From assembly GCA_016707785.1 (NCBI GenBank), contig JADJGZ010000010.1, positions 1-64,000 on the forward strand: a stretch of DNA of 64,000 bases, given 5' to 3'. The DNA comes from Bacteroidales bacterium. GTDB taxonomy: Bacteria > Bacteroidota > Bacteroidia > Bacteroidales > UBA4417. The position numbers and the translations under genes were made by a program. The notes below the pieces were generated by a model. The model saw only the letters and a list, made by a program, of their open reading frames with translations. It was not told the DNA's origin and did not search any database. How positions within the stretch are numbered: position 1 is the stretch's first letter; each line of letters starts with the position of its first letter. This document shows positions 46,227-55,343 of this stretch, piece after piece.

Positions 46227-46853
46227 TCAATCTATCTGCTTGTCAAAGATCAGCCATTTGTTTTTTGCTTTTTTCAATACATAAAAAACGGAAAATGACT
46301 CTTCTGGAGATTTGTAATAGCATATTTCAACCAAAGCCTGATCTTTGGCTGAATTATATCCTACTTTAGAAAACTCTACGATCCCTGAAATTCCTGGAAA
46401 TTTTTTATACAGCTCCATAAATCCATTCCCCAGGTTCAGTTGCAGAAACCTGTCAAATGTCTGCCTGGGGAATTTCCTGAGTTGTACTTGCTTGCTCCAA
46501 CCTTCATTCATTTCTGATTTAACCTGGCTTTGTTTATAAAAGTCCGTTAGGAGCGTACTGTCATGAACCATGGATTCCAAAGCTTTGAGTTTATCCGTGG
46601 GAACTACCAGGGTTGAATCGAGCAGTAGCAGCTTCTTCACAGGACCCTCTTCGAACACTATTTTGCCTTCGGCAAGGGCTATTGATGAATCCGCTTCAGC
46701 ACAATGAATCAGCACAGCCTCATAGATTTCAGCATCGGTAGAATTTTCAGAAGAGTCAGGATTGCCTTTCGGGCTTTGTTGGCAGGCTGTTAAACCAATG
46801 AGAAAGGAAAATGCCATGAAAAGTGATATGCTGTTTAATCTCCTGATCGACAT
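46227..46853 (-). CDS. Lipoprotein of unknown function
   Basis: The product is about 208 residues from the ATG at 46853 (MSIRRLNSISLF). The frame also has an ATG at 46880. A lipoprotein signal carries the lipobox GLTAC. The mature part is alpha/beta, with two cysteines (HCAEADSS, ICYYKS) and a C-terminal beta hairpin ending SVFYVLKKAKNKWLIFDKQID that resembles NTF2-like or DUF4878-type ends. I do not recognise the family with certainty. It lies 76 bp after the GNAT gene on the same strand. Confidence 0.65.
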   Translation of the reverse strand: MSIRRLNSISLFMAFSFLIGLTACQQSPKGNPDSSENSTDAEIYEAVLIHCAEADSSIALAEGKIVFEEGPVKKLLLLDSTLVVPTDKLKALESMVHDSTLLTDFYKQSQVKSEMNEGWSKQVQLRKFPRQTFDRFLQLNLGNGFMELYKKFPGISGIVEFSKVGYNSAKDQALVEICYYKSPEESFSVFYVLKKAKNKWLIFDKQID

Positions 46854-46929
46854 AATTGCTGTTTTAATGAAATGTGACAATGATAGGTATAACCAATAAA
46901 CCTCTGCATTGTCTTATAACAGGTGATAT

Positions 46930-47433
46930 TTATAATGTTAGGGTCCAATGAAAGAGCTCACCGGATTCTCCACATTTAATGAATCTATTCTTTTCCAGTA
47001 CTCTGTATGATGCTATGTTGGTTTTATTTGTCGAGGCCTTTATACACCTTACGATTGGTTGTGATTCTGCCCACTTTATAATTCCACCTACCATTTCAGT
47101 CATGAATCCCTGTTTCTGAAATTCTTCATATATCCCATATCCAATCTCAATTTCACCTTTTTCATCCGGCTCTCCCATTATGCAAAGGTCTCCCACCATA
47201 CAATTCCCGGTTTTTGAAATGGCCGTCCAGAGAGTGTTGAATAAGTAATTTTTGCTGCCATCAGCTACAGCAGGAAGGATAGTCTGTTCCAGTGCTTCTT
47301 TAAGTTCTTCTGATATAGTTCTTGAAGATTGTTCGACACCCAGTGATTTTTCCAGGGACTGATCACAAGCTGCATATTGCATCAACTGCTCAAAGGAAAG
47401 CGGTTTTATGATGAGCCTTTCAGTTTCAATCAT
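46930..47433 (-). CDS. GNAT family N-acetyltransferase (RimJ/RimL type)
   Basis: The protein has 167 residues. It starts IETERLIIKPLS, the typical beginning of RimJ/RimL-like acetyltransferases. The acetyl-CoA core is IGYGIYEEFQKQGFMTEMVGGIIKWA, with the Q/R-x-x-G/A-like pyrophosphate loop. It ends NKTNIASYRVLEKNRFIKCGES. It would transfer acetyl groups to an amine. The target is unknown. It begins 30 bp after the RES toxin gene, so co-transcription with the toxin-antitoxin pair is possible. Confidence 0.85.
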   Translation of the reverse strand: MIETERLIIKPLSFEQLMQYAACDQSLEKSLGVEQSSRTISEELKEALEQTILPAVADGSKNYLFNTLWTAISKTGNCMVGDLCIMGEPDEKGEIEIGYGIYEEFQKQGFMTEMVGGIIKWAESQPIVRCIKASTNKTNIASYRVLEKNRFIKCGESGELFHWTLTL

Positions 47434-47463
47434 TTGAGCTTTAATTTTAGAAGTAAAAAATGG

Positions 47464-47925
47464 TTAATATTTGAATAACCTCTTATCGAAGTCGAACGGA
47501 TCTATTAAAGTAATTGTCAATAACCTGAAATCCTTATGTCTTGGATTGAACAGCATATTAAACTCATCCTTAATTATGGCTGATGGAACCCTCATCCCGA
47601 CAAATCTACCTGCATTAATAAATTTATCTCCTGCGTCCATTGTAGCGGCAATGGGAGGGATGGAGTTCCATCCGGATGGCAGGTCTTTCGGAAGAAGAGT
47701 AAGTAGCTTTAAATGATCAGGAATTTCCATACTGATAAGCTTATAATCAGCAGGAATGAGGTTTAAAGGTAAATGTACGGCAATTTCTACCGTACATAAA
47801 GCCCTGGATTCGCTGCAATAAAGCATGGGAGTGCCTTTACTATTCCACCTTCCACCGGAAAGTTCCGCCCCTTTTCCACTCAGGTCAGAAGCATACCTGG
47901 CCCTACTGAGTCGGAATACAATCAT
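47464..47925 (-). CDS. RES-domain toxin
   Basis: The protein has 153 residues. RES motifs are seen in order: RLSRARYA, LSGGRWNSKGTPMLYCSESRALCTVE (Arg, Tyr, Ser and Glu of the RES fold) and a late FNMLFNPRHKDF. RES toxins consume or transfer NAD. Its ATG overlaps the antitoxin stop by four bases (ATGA), giving coupled translation. Confidence 0.9.
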   Translation of the reverse strand: MIVFRLSRARYASDLSGKGAELSGGRWNSKGTPMLYCSESRALCTVEIAVHLPLNLIPADYKLISMEIPDHLKLLTLLPKDLPSGWNSIPPIAATMDAGDKFINAGRFVGMRVPSAIIKDEFNMLFNPRHKDFRLLTITLIDPFDFDKRLFKY

Positions 47926-48341
47926 GCCAGAACCCCATAAGATATTCTGGATAGCTCATCGTTCAAGAGGCTGATGCCAAAGCTGCTATCCAATAATGAT
48001 TTAGGCTTGATATTCCCAAGGGCAATATTATTCATCCCTAACCAGGTTGTAAACTTTTCATCACCCCCGAAAACTTCAATGCCCTTGTAAAACAAAAGCG
48101 CAATTTCCAGGATTTTCTCCGACTGTAAGGGTTCAAATGCTTTATTTTCTGACTTATATCTCTGCATAGTTCTTTCCGAAATATGTAAATACTCCGACCA
48201 TTCCCTGATTGAAAAATCACAACGTGCTGCAAAACTGTCAAATGCTTCAAAATTTACCCCCTGGCGTGCAAGGTCAATCATTCGAAGGGTGTGATTGTCA
48301 TCAGCTGTAATGTAGGCTACCATCGGTTCCAGTATATCCAT
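47922..48341 (-). CDS. Xre/MbcA/ParS-type antitoxin
   Basis: The protein has 139 residues. A helix-turn-helix-like N-terminal part (FSIREWSEYLHISERTMQRYKSENKAF) and a C-terminal toxin-binding domain (ALLFYKGIEVFGGDEKFTTWLGMNNIALGNIKPKSLLDSSFG) match the MbcA/ParS/Xre family. It neutralises the RES toxin and usually represses its own promoter. The antitoxin comes first in the operon, as usual. A TACCTTTG box lies 20 bp upstream. Confidence 0.92.
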   Translation of the reverse strand: MDILEPMVAYITADDNHTLRMIDLARQGVNFEAFDSFAARCDFSIREWSEYLHISERTMQRYKSENKAFEPLQSEKILEIALLFYKGIEVFGGDEKFTTWLGMNNIALGNIKPKSLLDSSFGISLLNDELSRISYGVLA

Positions 48342-48361
48342 TGCATTTTTCTTTTATATCA

Positions 48362-48410
48362 CAAAGGTAATGTAAAATGGCGATAATAATACGACAAATG
48401 GCATTTTTTA
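48362..48410 (-). promoter_or_regulatory. Promoter and candidate operator of the toxin-antitoxin operon
   Basis: The minus strand carries TACCTTTG (48369-48362). Just upstream, two direct GCCATTT repeats begin 21 bp apart, about two helical turns. They could bind the Xre antitoxin for autoregulation. Operator function is inferred. Confidence 0.45.
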
Positions 48411-48483
48411 TTAACAATCTTAAGAGAAACTCCACCAGGTACCTGGCTAAATTCATATCTTGATGATGAATAGTAACCTTGCC

Positions 48484-51054
48484 TTATTGAATGCTACTGA
48501 CACTAATACTTCCACTCTTCAGGCCTGAACTATGCGCCTGTATATTGATTTTCCCGCCGGCTCCTTTCTTCCCCCTGATGATAACCAGTACTTTTCCGTT
48601 ATAGGCTTCTCTTTTTTGACTGGTAAAAGGTGTATAGTCGATTGCATTACCATTATCAGTCGCTACAATTTCACCAGGGCCAGTCAGGCTAAATTCTATT
48701 TCAGGATGGGTTCGCGGAACAACATTTCCTTCATTATCAGTAATGTCCACCGTGATAAATGCATACTCAGAACCATCTGCCTTGATGGCCTTCTTATCTG
48801 CAGACATTTTTAAAGTTGTTGCCTGCCCTGTTGTTTTTGCACGGTTAGTTGCCCATATTTCCCCATTCTTGTAAACAACAACCTTTAGTTCTCCCGGTTG
48901 GTATTTTACCTGATTCCATTCAAATCTGAAATCCTGTCCTTCAACTTTTTTGACTCGTCCCTGGCTCTGGTTATTCAGGAAAAGTTCGGCTTCATCGCCT
49001 GAGCTGTAAACGTGAACAGGGGTTATTGAATCAATCCTCTCCGGCCAGTTCCAGTGAGGAAGAATATGCGCCATTGGCAATTCCGGCCGCCATTGCGACT
49101 GATAAAGGTAGAACCTGTCTTTTGGGAAGCCGGCAAGATCAATAATGCCAAAATAGCTGCTTCTCGAGGGTGGATTCTTCTTGCCAATCTCTTTAAGCTT
49201 CTCCTCCAGTTCAGCTCTTTTCTGCGGATCGTTTCTGAAATTCAGCAGGTTTACCTCGTCAGAATAATAGGGGGTAGGTTCTCCAAGGTAGTCAAAACCT
49301 GTCCATACATATTCTCCCAGTAAATGCGGAAAGCGGGCATTCACCCTGAATTGGTCATCGGGGTTGCAGCCCCAGTCAGGATGGGCTTTATCATAACTGG
49401 ATATCTGCCAGTTTTTGTACTCCGTTCCAAAAAAGTATTCTCCACGGGAGGTTACACACGAAGAGGTTTCACTCCCGATGGTTGGCATATTGGCATACCT
49501 GGGATCCTGGTCCCATTTCGGCTGCTGAGAGAAAAAGTAATTGACCCCCATGATATCGAGGGCCAGCACCGACCCTACCTGCCTGCTGTTGTCAGGATCG
49601 TTGTACCCGTTCGAAACAGGGCGTGTCGGATCTTCCCTTTTTACGATATCTGCCAGGTGCTTTGTCATTTCAATGTTCTGCTGATCCATAACCTCATTTC
49701 CGATCGACCATATAAAGACAGAAGGATGGTTTCTGTCGCGGTGAACCATCGCTTTTAAATCTTTCTCATGCCATTCATCATAAAGTTTATTGTAATCCCA
49801 GTTCCTTTTACCTGTTTTCCATGTATCAAATGCCTCGTCCCATACGAGAAAACCCATTTGGTCAGCAAGTTCCAGTAATTCCGGTGCCGGTGGGTTGTGT
49901 GAAGTCCGCAATGAATTACATCCCATCTCCTTCAGAATCATCAGCTGGCGCTTCAAAGCTGAAGTATTAATTGCAGCACCCAGGGCACCCAGGTCATGAT
50001 GGTTGCAGGTTCCCTGTATTTTTACCCTCTTCCCGTTCAGGAGAAATCCATTTCGGGCAGTAAATTCTATTGACCTGATCCCAAAAAAAGTAGTATAACT
50101 ATCTACCTGCCTGCCTGATTGCATAATGTTTGTTACAGCCACATATCTCTCAGGAGTTTCGATACTCCATAGTTTTGGATTCTGTATGGTGGTAGAAAAG
50201 ATCTCTTCATGAATACTATTGGCTTTCAGGCTTATTTCCCTGCGCCCGGTTTCTGCTACTTTCCTGCCAACTACCTGATCCACATTTAATTCATGGATAT
50301 AAGTTGCAACCGTGATGATTTCAGACTTTTCTGAATTGTTTTCTACATTTAGGCTGAGTTTTACTGTAGCGGCTTCTTTATCAACCTGTGGTGTTGTAAT
50401 AAAGGTTCCCCAATGTGCTGTATGAACATCTTCTGTAGCCAGCAGCCAGACATGACGATAGATTCCGGCTCCGGGATACCACCGGGATTCCCATTTTTCG
50501 GTATCCAGCCTGACAGCCATTACATTAGTTCCGTTAGCATGCAGATAGGGAGTTAAATCCATTCTGAAAGAACTGTAACCATAAGGCCATGTTCCGACAT
50601 ACTGACCATTGAGCCAGATTTGTGCATATGCCATGGCACCGTCGAAATCAACATAAACCTTTTTCCCTGAATATTCTTTTGGCAGGATGAAGTGTTTCCT
50701 GTACCAGCCAATGCCTCTGTAGGGGAGTTTCCCGGTTTCCCCGGCAAGGTCAATACGGAATGGACCTTCTATAGCCCAGTCATGCGGAATATTCAATTTT
50801 CGCCATTTGGCATCATCGTAGCCGGCTGCTGATATCCCGTCAGGTTCAGGAATGCTGTTTCCATCAGGTTGCAGCCCAAACCTTGAAAATGACCAGTCCT
50901 CATCAAATGACATTACGCGGACATTCCCTTCTCTCAATATCTTATCTCTTTCGGCTAGCTGCGCCTGTACCTGAAAACTGCCTAAAAGGAAGAACAGGGT
51001 TACTATCTTTAAGTAAATAGGCATGGAAATCGAAAATTTGCCTGTTTGTTTCAT
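48484..51054 (-). CDS. GH2 family glycosidase (beta-galactosidase-like), secreted
   Basis: The protein has 856 residues from the ATG at 51054 (MKQTGKFSISMPIYLK...VQAQ signal peptide). A TACCTTTG box 48 bp upstream supports this start over the longer frame to 51222. An N-terminal jelly-roll (DEDWSFSRFG, WRKLNIPHDWAIEGPF, WYRKHFILP, DFDGAMAYAQIWLNGQYVG) is followed by an Ig-like domain and a TIM barrel with NSLRTSHNPP. The acid/base Glu lies in SIGNEVMD (about residue 454) and a probable nucleophile Glu in TIGSETSS (about 529). A DUF4982-like and a C-terminal Ig-like domain follow. Overall length and order match Bacteroidota beta-galactosidases. The exact sugar is inferred. No SusCD pair is nearby. 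Confidence 0.9.
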   Translation of the reverse strand: MKQTGKFSISMPIYLKIVTLFFLLGSFQVQAQLAERDKILREGNVRVMSFDEDWSFSRFGLQPDGNSIPEPDGISAAGYDDAKWRKLNIPHDWAIEGPFRIDLAGETGKLPYRGIGWYRKHFILPKEYSGKKVYVDFDGAMAYAQIWLNGQYVGTWPYGYSSFRMDLTPYLHANGTNVMAVRLDTEKWESRWYPGAGIYRHVWLLATEDVHTAHWGTFITTPQVDKEAATVKLSLNVENNSEKSEIITVATYIHELNVDQVVGRKVAETGRREISLKANSIHEEIFSTTIQNPKLWSIETPERYVAVTNIMQSGRQVDSYTTFFGIRSIEFTARNGFLLNGKRVKIQGTCNHHDLGALGAAINTSALKRQLMILKEMGCNSLRTSHNPPAPELLELADQMGFLVWDEAFDTWKTGKRNWDYNKLYDEWHEKDLKAMVHRDRNHPSVFIWSIGNEVMDQQNIEMTKHLADIVKREDPTRPVSNGYNDPDNSRQVGSVLALDIMGVNYFFSQQPKWDQDPRYANMPTIGSETSSCVTSRGEYFFGTEYKNWQISSYDKAHPDWGCNPDDQFRVNARFPHLLGEYVWTGFDYLGEPTPYYSDEVNLLNFRNDPQKRAELEEKLKEIGKKNPPSRSSYFGIIDLAGFPKDRFYLYQSQWRPELPMAHILPHWNWPERIDSITPVHVYSSGDEAELFLNNQSQGRVKKVEGQDFRFEWNQVKYQPGELKVVVYKNGEIWATNRAKTTGQATTLKMSADKKAIKADGSEYAFITVDITDNEGNVVPRTHPEIEFSLTGPGEIVATDNGNAIDYTPFTSQKREAYNGKVLVIIRGKKGAGGKINIQAHSSGLKSGSISVSSIQ

Positions 51055-51101
51055 GGATAACGGATATTTCTTGTGGAACAATGGTTTCAAAAGAGGGTAA
51101 C

Positions 51102-51109
51102 CAAAGGTA
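51102..51109 (-). promoter_or_regulatory. Bacteroidota -7 box for the GH2 gene
   Basis: The minus strand reads TACCTTTG, 47 bp before the ATG at 51054. Confidence 0.55.
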
Positions 51110-51273
51110 TAAAAATAGAGGATTTCAGACTGCTCACCGGTTATAATGGCAGGTTTAAGTGCATATACGCTAAGGTGCAACTCCAACAGCCATATTTCTT
51201 TACACTTATGTAACTTATGCATCTTGTTTCACTAAATTTATTGACAGAATGATTCACCTAAAACGCGAACAAG

Positions 51274-54156
51274 ATGACAAGTCCACGGTTAACCTTCTTC
51301 TTTGCTGCTTTCCTTCTGTTTGCTGTTTCTCAAAGTCTTTTTAGCCAGCAGGCACCCTCTTCATGGTCAATTGTTGCATCTTATACAATTCCGGGGAAAG
51401 CATCAGGACTGGCCTGGGATGGAACGTACATTTATTCAGGTATTTATGGGGTAAATGGTAACCAGGTTTATAAGTTTAATCCGTCAAATGGGACGAGTGT
51501 TTTGCAATGCTCAGGTCCTTTTGATGATGCTTATGGACTCTCATTTAAAAGTCCGAACCTTCTTACTGTCAAGCAACCTTCAAGTTCCTCACAACCCTCT
51601 TCTATTATTGAGTTTTCAATGGCCGGAGCACAGGTCAACAGCATTACCCTGCCCGATCATTATATGTCGGGAGTGGCTTATGATAATGGAACCTATTGGG
51701 TAGGTACCTACTACCCCGATCCGGGAATGATCTACCATGTAAACTCATCAGGTACAATCCTCTCACAATTTGCCCCTCCCGGTGCCCAGACATGGGATAT
51801 CTGCATGCAGGGAAACGACCTTTGGATTGCCGATTATTACGGAAACACTCTTTATAAGGTGAGTAATACCGGTTCGCTCATTGAAAGTCATCCTTCGCAG
51901 TCAATTAACCCCTCAGGGATTGTTTGGGATGGAAGTTATCTATGGTACTGCGATGGACAACTGGGTTCGAGCAGTACCTTATATAAAGTGGATTTATCTG
52001 GTTCCGGAACACCCGCTATCAATATCCCTTCGAACAGTCATAATTATGGAACGGTTACTATTGGTAATTCCTCCACCTGGAACTGCCAGGTACAGAATAC
52101 AGGAACTGCCAATTTAGTTATTAATGCAGTAAATATCCCATCAGGACAGGGAATCAGTACCGGTTTTAATACCCCGGCTACTGTCACTCCCGGGAATTCC
52201 GTAAATATTCCCATGGTATATAGTCCACTGTCAATGGGCCCATTGAATGCTGTCGTTACAATACTATCCAACGATCCGATTCATCCCTCTGTGAACGTAA
52301 CACTCACCGGGCAGGCTGTGTATGCCGGTCCCCATATTGAACTTTCCGACGATAGCCACGATTATGGTGAGAGACGTGCAGGTGCTTATTCGCGCTGGCT
52401 TTTACCTGTTGCAAATATGGGTAACCAGGTTTTATCATTAACGCAAGGCACTTTTTCTGATGAACATTTTTTCTTTGATGAGTCAGTGATCTTTCCCATT
52501 TCAGTAGCTACGCTGGAAACGACTTACCTGGGTATATGGTTTCACCCTACGGAAGCTTCTGCCTATCCTTCAACGCTCTATCTTTATTCGAATGATGCAT
52601 CTCAAAGCCCTGTCCAACTTGACCTCAATGGACAAGGAGTAGTTGAGAATTACCCAATGGGGACCTCCCTGTGGCATTATACTATCAACAGTTCTTTTGA
52701 TAATAGTCCCAAAGCTATTTATCCTGTTACCGATATTACAGGTGATAGCGTTGATGACGTGATCATTGCATCAGAAGATAATACCATCCGCTGTTTTAAT
52801 GGAAATGCCTCTGGTGTTGGTGATGTGCTGTGGGCTACTAACATCCCTTCTGGTGCTGTTTATCAGCAGAATGCACTTACCACCATCCCTGATATCAACC
52901 TTGACGGATATGAAGATGTAATTGCCGGCACTGCCTGGGGCGACTGCTCAATTGTGGCTCTTTCCGGTAAAACCGGGGCACAGATATGGAAGCATGATAC
53001 GCATGAGTATGGTAATGGCGGCTGGGTTTACCAGGTAGATGCCCAATATGACTATAATAATGATGGCTTCCCGGATGTATTAGCTGCTACAGGCGACGAT
53101 GGTAATGGGACAGGGCCTAAGAGGGTTTATTGCCTGAACGGTCATACAGGCGTTCCTCTATGGAAAACAGTTACAGTAGGGCCCTTGTTTTCAGTCATTG
53201 GAATTGAGGATTTTACAGGTGATGGCAAACCGGATGTCCTTGCCGGTGGGAGTAATGCCAATGAAAATGAAGGAAGGGTTTATGGTATCGATGGGTCAAC
53301 CGGCATCGTCAAATGGACTTCAATTCCGGCAGGGACTTCTACCTGGGCATTGATTCAACTCGACGATATCAATGGCGATGGAAAAAGGGATGTGGCTTCC
53401 GGTGATTTCAGCGGGCATATCTACTTTCATAATACGGTGAATGGTGCTCAGTTAAAGCAGCTTATGATTGGTAATGTCATCATCCTCAGATTCGAGTCCA
53501 TCGGCGATATGAATAAGGATGGATACCGGGATTTCCTGGTGGCTCACAGTGGCACCAATGCCATGATAGTGGATGGTTTCAGTGCTTCATACATCTGGAC
53601 AAGAACCCTGGCAGACAAGTGCTGGACGGTAACTAACATGGGGGATATCAACCGTGATGGGATCAATGATGTCGGAGCGGGCACCTTGTTTACCAATAAT
53701 AATGCCTATTTCCTGAATGGTGCGAATGGTAACATCCTTAAATCGGAAGGAATCCCTGATCCGGTAGATGCTTTGCATTCCATCCCTGATATAGTGGGAG
53801 ACGGAACCATGGAATTGGTAGTTGGCGATAGGGAAGGAGGGGTGTACTGTTTCTCGGGAGGGTTTGATCCTTTTGTGGGCAAGCCGGAATCAATGCCTGA
53901 GACGCGATTTATTGCAATTCCTAATCCATGCAGTAACAGGCTGTCAGTTTATTATCCTGAAGAATTTACTATGAGAATTCTTGATCTTTCTGGAAAAATG
54001 GTCTTTCAAAAGCATATTAAGACTACCGGGGAAAAGGTTATCCTGGACAGAAACGAGTTGAATATCCCTGCCAATGTTACAGGAATGTTTCTGCTGGAAT
54101 GGATCTCTGCAAAAAGTAGTGGGAATTGTAAAATTGTATTTACTGCAGTGGATTAA
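51274..54156 (+). CDS. T9SS-exported beta-propeller / choice-of-anchor D / FG-GAP protein
   Basis: The protein has 960 residues. The signal peptide ends SLFSQ. An N-terminal propeller-like region (about 25-250) has repeated WDGTYIYSG, YDNGTYWVG and WDGSYLWYCDG phrases. Two choice-of-anchor D (ASH-like) domains span about 250-460 (SHNYGTVTIGNSS, SHDYGERRAG). A C-terminal propeller of FG-GAP/VCBS repeats has calcium-type D-x-N-x-DG motifs (DINLDGYEDVI, DYNNDGFPDVL, DINGDGKRDVA, DMNKDGYRDFL, DINRDGINDV). A type A T9SS tail from about residue 885 begins FIAIPNPCSNRLSVYYPEE. It is divergent from the GH2 gene, and its 3' end overlaps pdxB by 17 bp. Confidence 0.87.
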   Translation: MTSPRLTFFFAAFLLFAVSQSLFSQQAPSSWSIVASYTIPGKASGLAWDGTYIYSGIYGVNGNQVYKFNPSNGTSVLQCSGPFDDAYGLSFKSPNLLTVKQPSSSSQPSSIIEFSMAGAQVNSITLPDHYMSGVAYDNGTYWVGTYYPDPGMIYHVNSSGTILSQFAPPGAQTWDICMQGNDLWIADYYGNTLYKVSNTGSLIESHPSQSINPSGIVWDGSYLWYCDGQLGSSSTLYKVDLSGSGTPAINIPSNSHNYGTVTIGNSSTWNCQVQNTGTANLVINAVNIPSGQGISTGFNTPATVTPGNSVNIPMVYSPLSMGPLNAVVTILSNDPIHPSVNVTLTGQAVYAGPHIELSDDSHDYGERRAGAYSRWLLPVANMGNQVLSLTQGTFSDEHFFFDESVIFPISVATLETTYLGIWFHPTEASAYPSTLYLYSNDASQSPVQLDLNGQGVVENYPMGTSLWHYTINSSFDNSPKAIYPVTDITGDSVDDVIIASEDNTIRCFNGNASGVGDVLWATNIPSGAVYQQNALTTIPDINLDGYEDVIAGTAWGDCSIVALSGKTGAQIWKHDTHEYGNGGWVYQVDAQYDYNNDGFPDVLAATGDDGNGTGPKRVYCLNGHTGVPLWKTVTVGPLFSVIGIEDFTGDGKPDVLAGGSNANENEGRVYGIDGSTGIVKWTSIPAGTSTWALIQLDDINGDGKRDVASGDFSGHIYFHNTVNGAQLKQLMIGNVIILRFESIGDMNKDGYRDFLVAHSGTNAMIVDGFSASYIWTRTLADKCWTVTNMGDINRDGINDVGAGTLFTNNNAYFLNGANGNILKSEGIPDPVDALHSIPDIVGDGTMELVVGDREGGVYCFSGGFDPFVGKPESMPETRFIAIPNPCSNRLSVYYPEEFTMRILDLSGKMVFQKHIKTTGEKVILDRNELNIPANVTGMFLLEWISAKSSGNCKIVFTAVD

Positions 54157-55277
54157 GCTGAAAACCCAGTTTAATCAATAGATCTGTTATTTTAGGATCT
54201 GCTTTTTCCGCAATAATTTTATAAGCTGGATACTCCCTTCTTAAAGGGTAATTGTTCCTTATAGACTCGAAATTATCAGGTGACTGACGGAAGTTTTTAT
54301 CTTCAGCCCTGATGTCATAAACTTCCCGGATGACTGAAGCAAGTTGGTCTAAATAGTTTACAGACAGGTTGTCGATTCCGATTTCCGGATAAACAGGTGG
54401 CTGGACTTCAGAGGGATGCCATTTTTTTAACGGCAAATCAAAAAAATCTGAAAGTGCATTCACCACGATTGATGTTCCGTTGGCTTTCCCGTCAAGAGAG
54501 TAGCCAGCTATGTGAGGAGTGGCGATAAAAGCCAATTCTATCAATTCAGGATCAGGGAATGGTTCATTTTCCCATACATCCAGGATTGATGAAGAAATTT
54601 TCCTGGTTTTTAAAGAGGCTTTCAAAGCTTGTGAATCAACTACCTCACCCCTGGATGTGTTGATCAAAATGGCGCCATTTTTCATTTTCTCAAGATTCCC
54701 ATCATTTATAAGATGAAAGGTTTTATCAATGCCTGTAATGTATAAAGGAACATGAAGGCTAATGATATCTGATTGTTCCAGCAGAGTATCCAAATCAATG
54801 AAAAACCCTTTTCCTTCGTTTCTCTCCCTTGGGGGGTCATTGACTAAAATATTTAAACCAAGCAGTTCAGCAACTTTTTTTACTTTTGTCCCAACATTCC
54901 CCAGGCCAATAATTCCTAAAGTATGCTCATGAAGGTCAAGTTTTGGTGTCCAATGCCAGTTCAATAAACGCCGATAATACATACTGGCTGACAGATGAAG
55001 CATTGCAACCTGGTGCATTCGCCCATTTAATATGATGTTTCTCGCAGTAATGAGTGTCGATATGATCAAAGCCTATAGTTGCGGTTCCGATGAACCTTAC
55101 CCTCGTATCATGAAGAAGAGCTTCATTGCAGATTGTGCGGGTCCGGATGAGTATGGCGTCAGCTTCCCTGACAGCTTCATTTGTAATTGAAGTTGCAGGC
55201 AGGTATCGCACCTCAGCATAGGGTTCAAGGACATCTTTAAGAAAAGGTATGCTCTTGTCTGCAATGATTTTCAACAT
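54140..55277 (-). CDS. pdxB: 4-phosphoerythronate dehydrogenase, one-base frameshift
   Basis: This is an NAD-dependent 2-hydroxyacid dehydrogenase of vitamin B6 synthesis. The N-terminal part (55277-54936) reads MLKIIADKSIPFLKDVLEPYAEVRYL, then FIGTATIGFDHIDTHY and GCNASSVSQYVLSAF. The rest (54140 upward) continues LDLHEHTLGIIGLGNVGTKV (NAD loop), INTSRGEVVDSQAL, FIATPHIAGYSLDGK and the PdxB dimerisation domain. The two frames join at an AAAA run near 54943. The span of 1,138 bp is one base over a multiple of three. Removing one A gives a full-length PdxB of normal size. It is either a sequencing error or a recent mutation. PdxH is at 41523. Confidence 0.85.
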
Positions 55278-55319
55278 CCTTGTGGTTATTTATGGAAAGG
55301 CTTATTCCCAATAGTGATA

Positions 55320-55327
55320 CAAAGGTA
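55320..55327 (-). promoter_or_regulatory. Bacteroidota -7 box for pdxB
   Basis: The minus strand reads TACCTTTG, 42 bp before the ATG at 55277, between pdxB and the EamA gene. Confidence 0.5.
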
Positions 55328-55343
55328 AACATCAATTCTATAC

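Noticed and set aside
51055..51222. 56-codon upstream extension of the GH2 frame
   Set aside because: It would pass through the TACCTTTG promoter box and precede a perfect signal peptide at the ATG at 51054.
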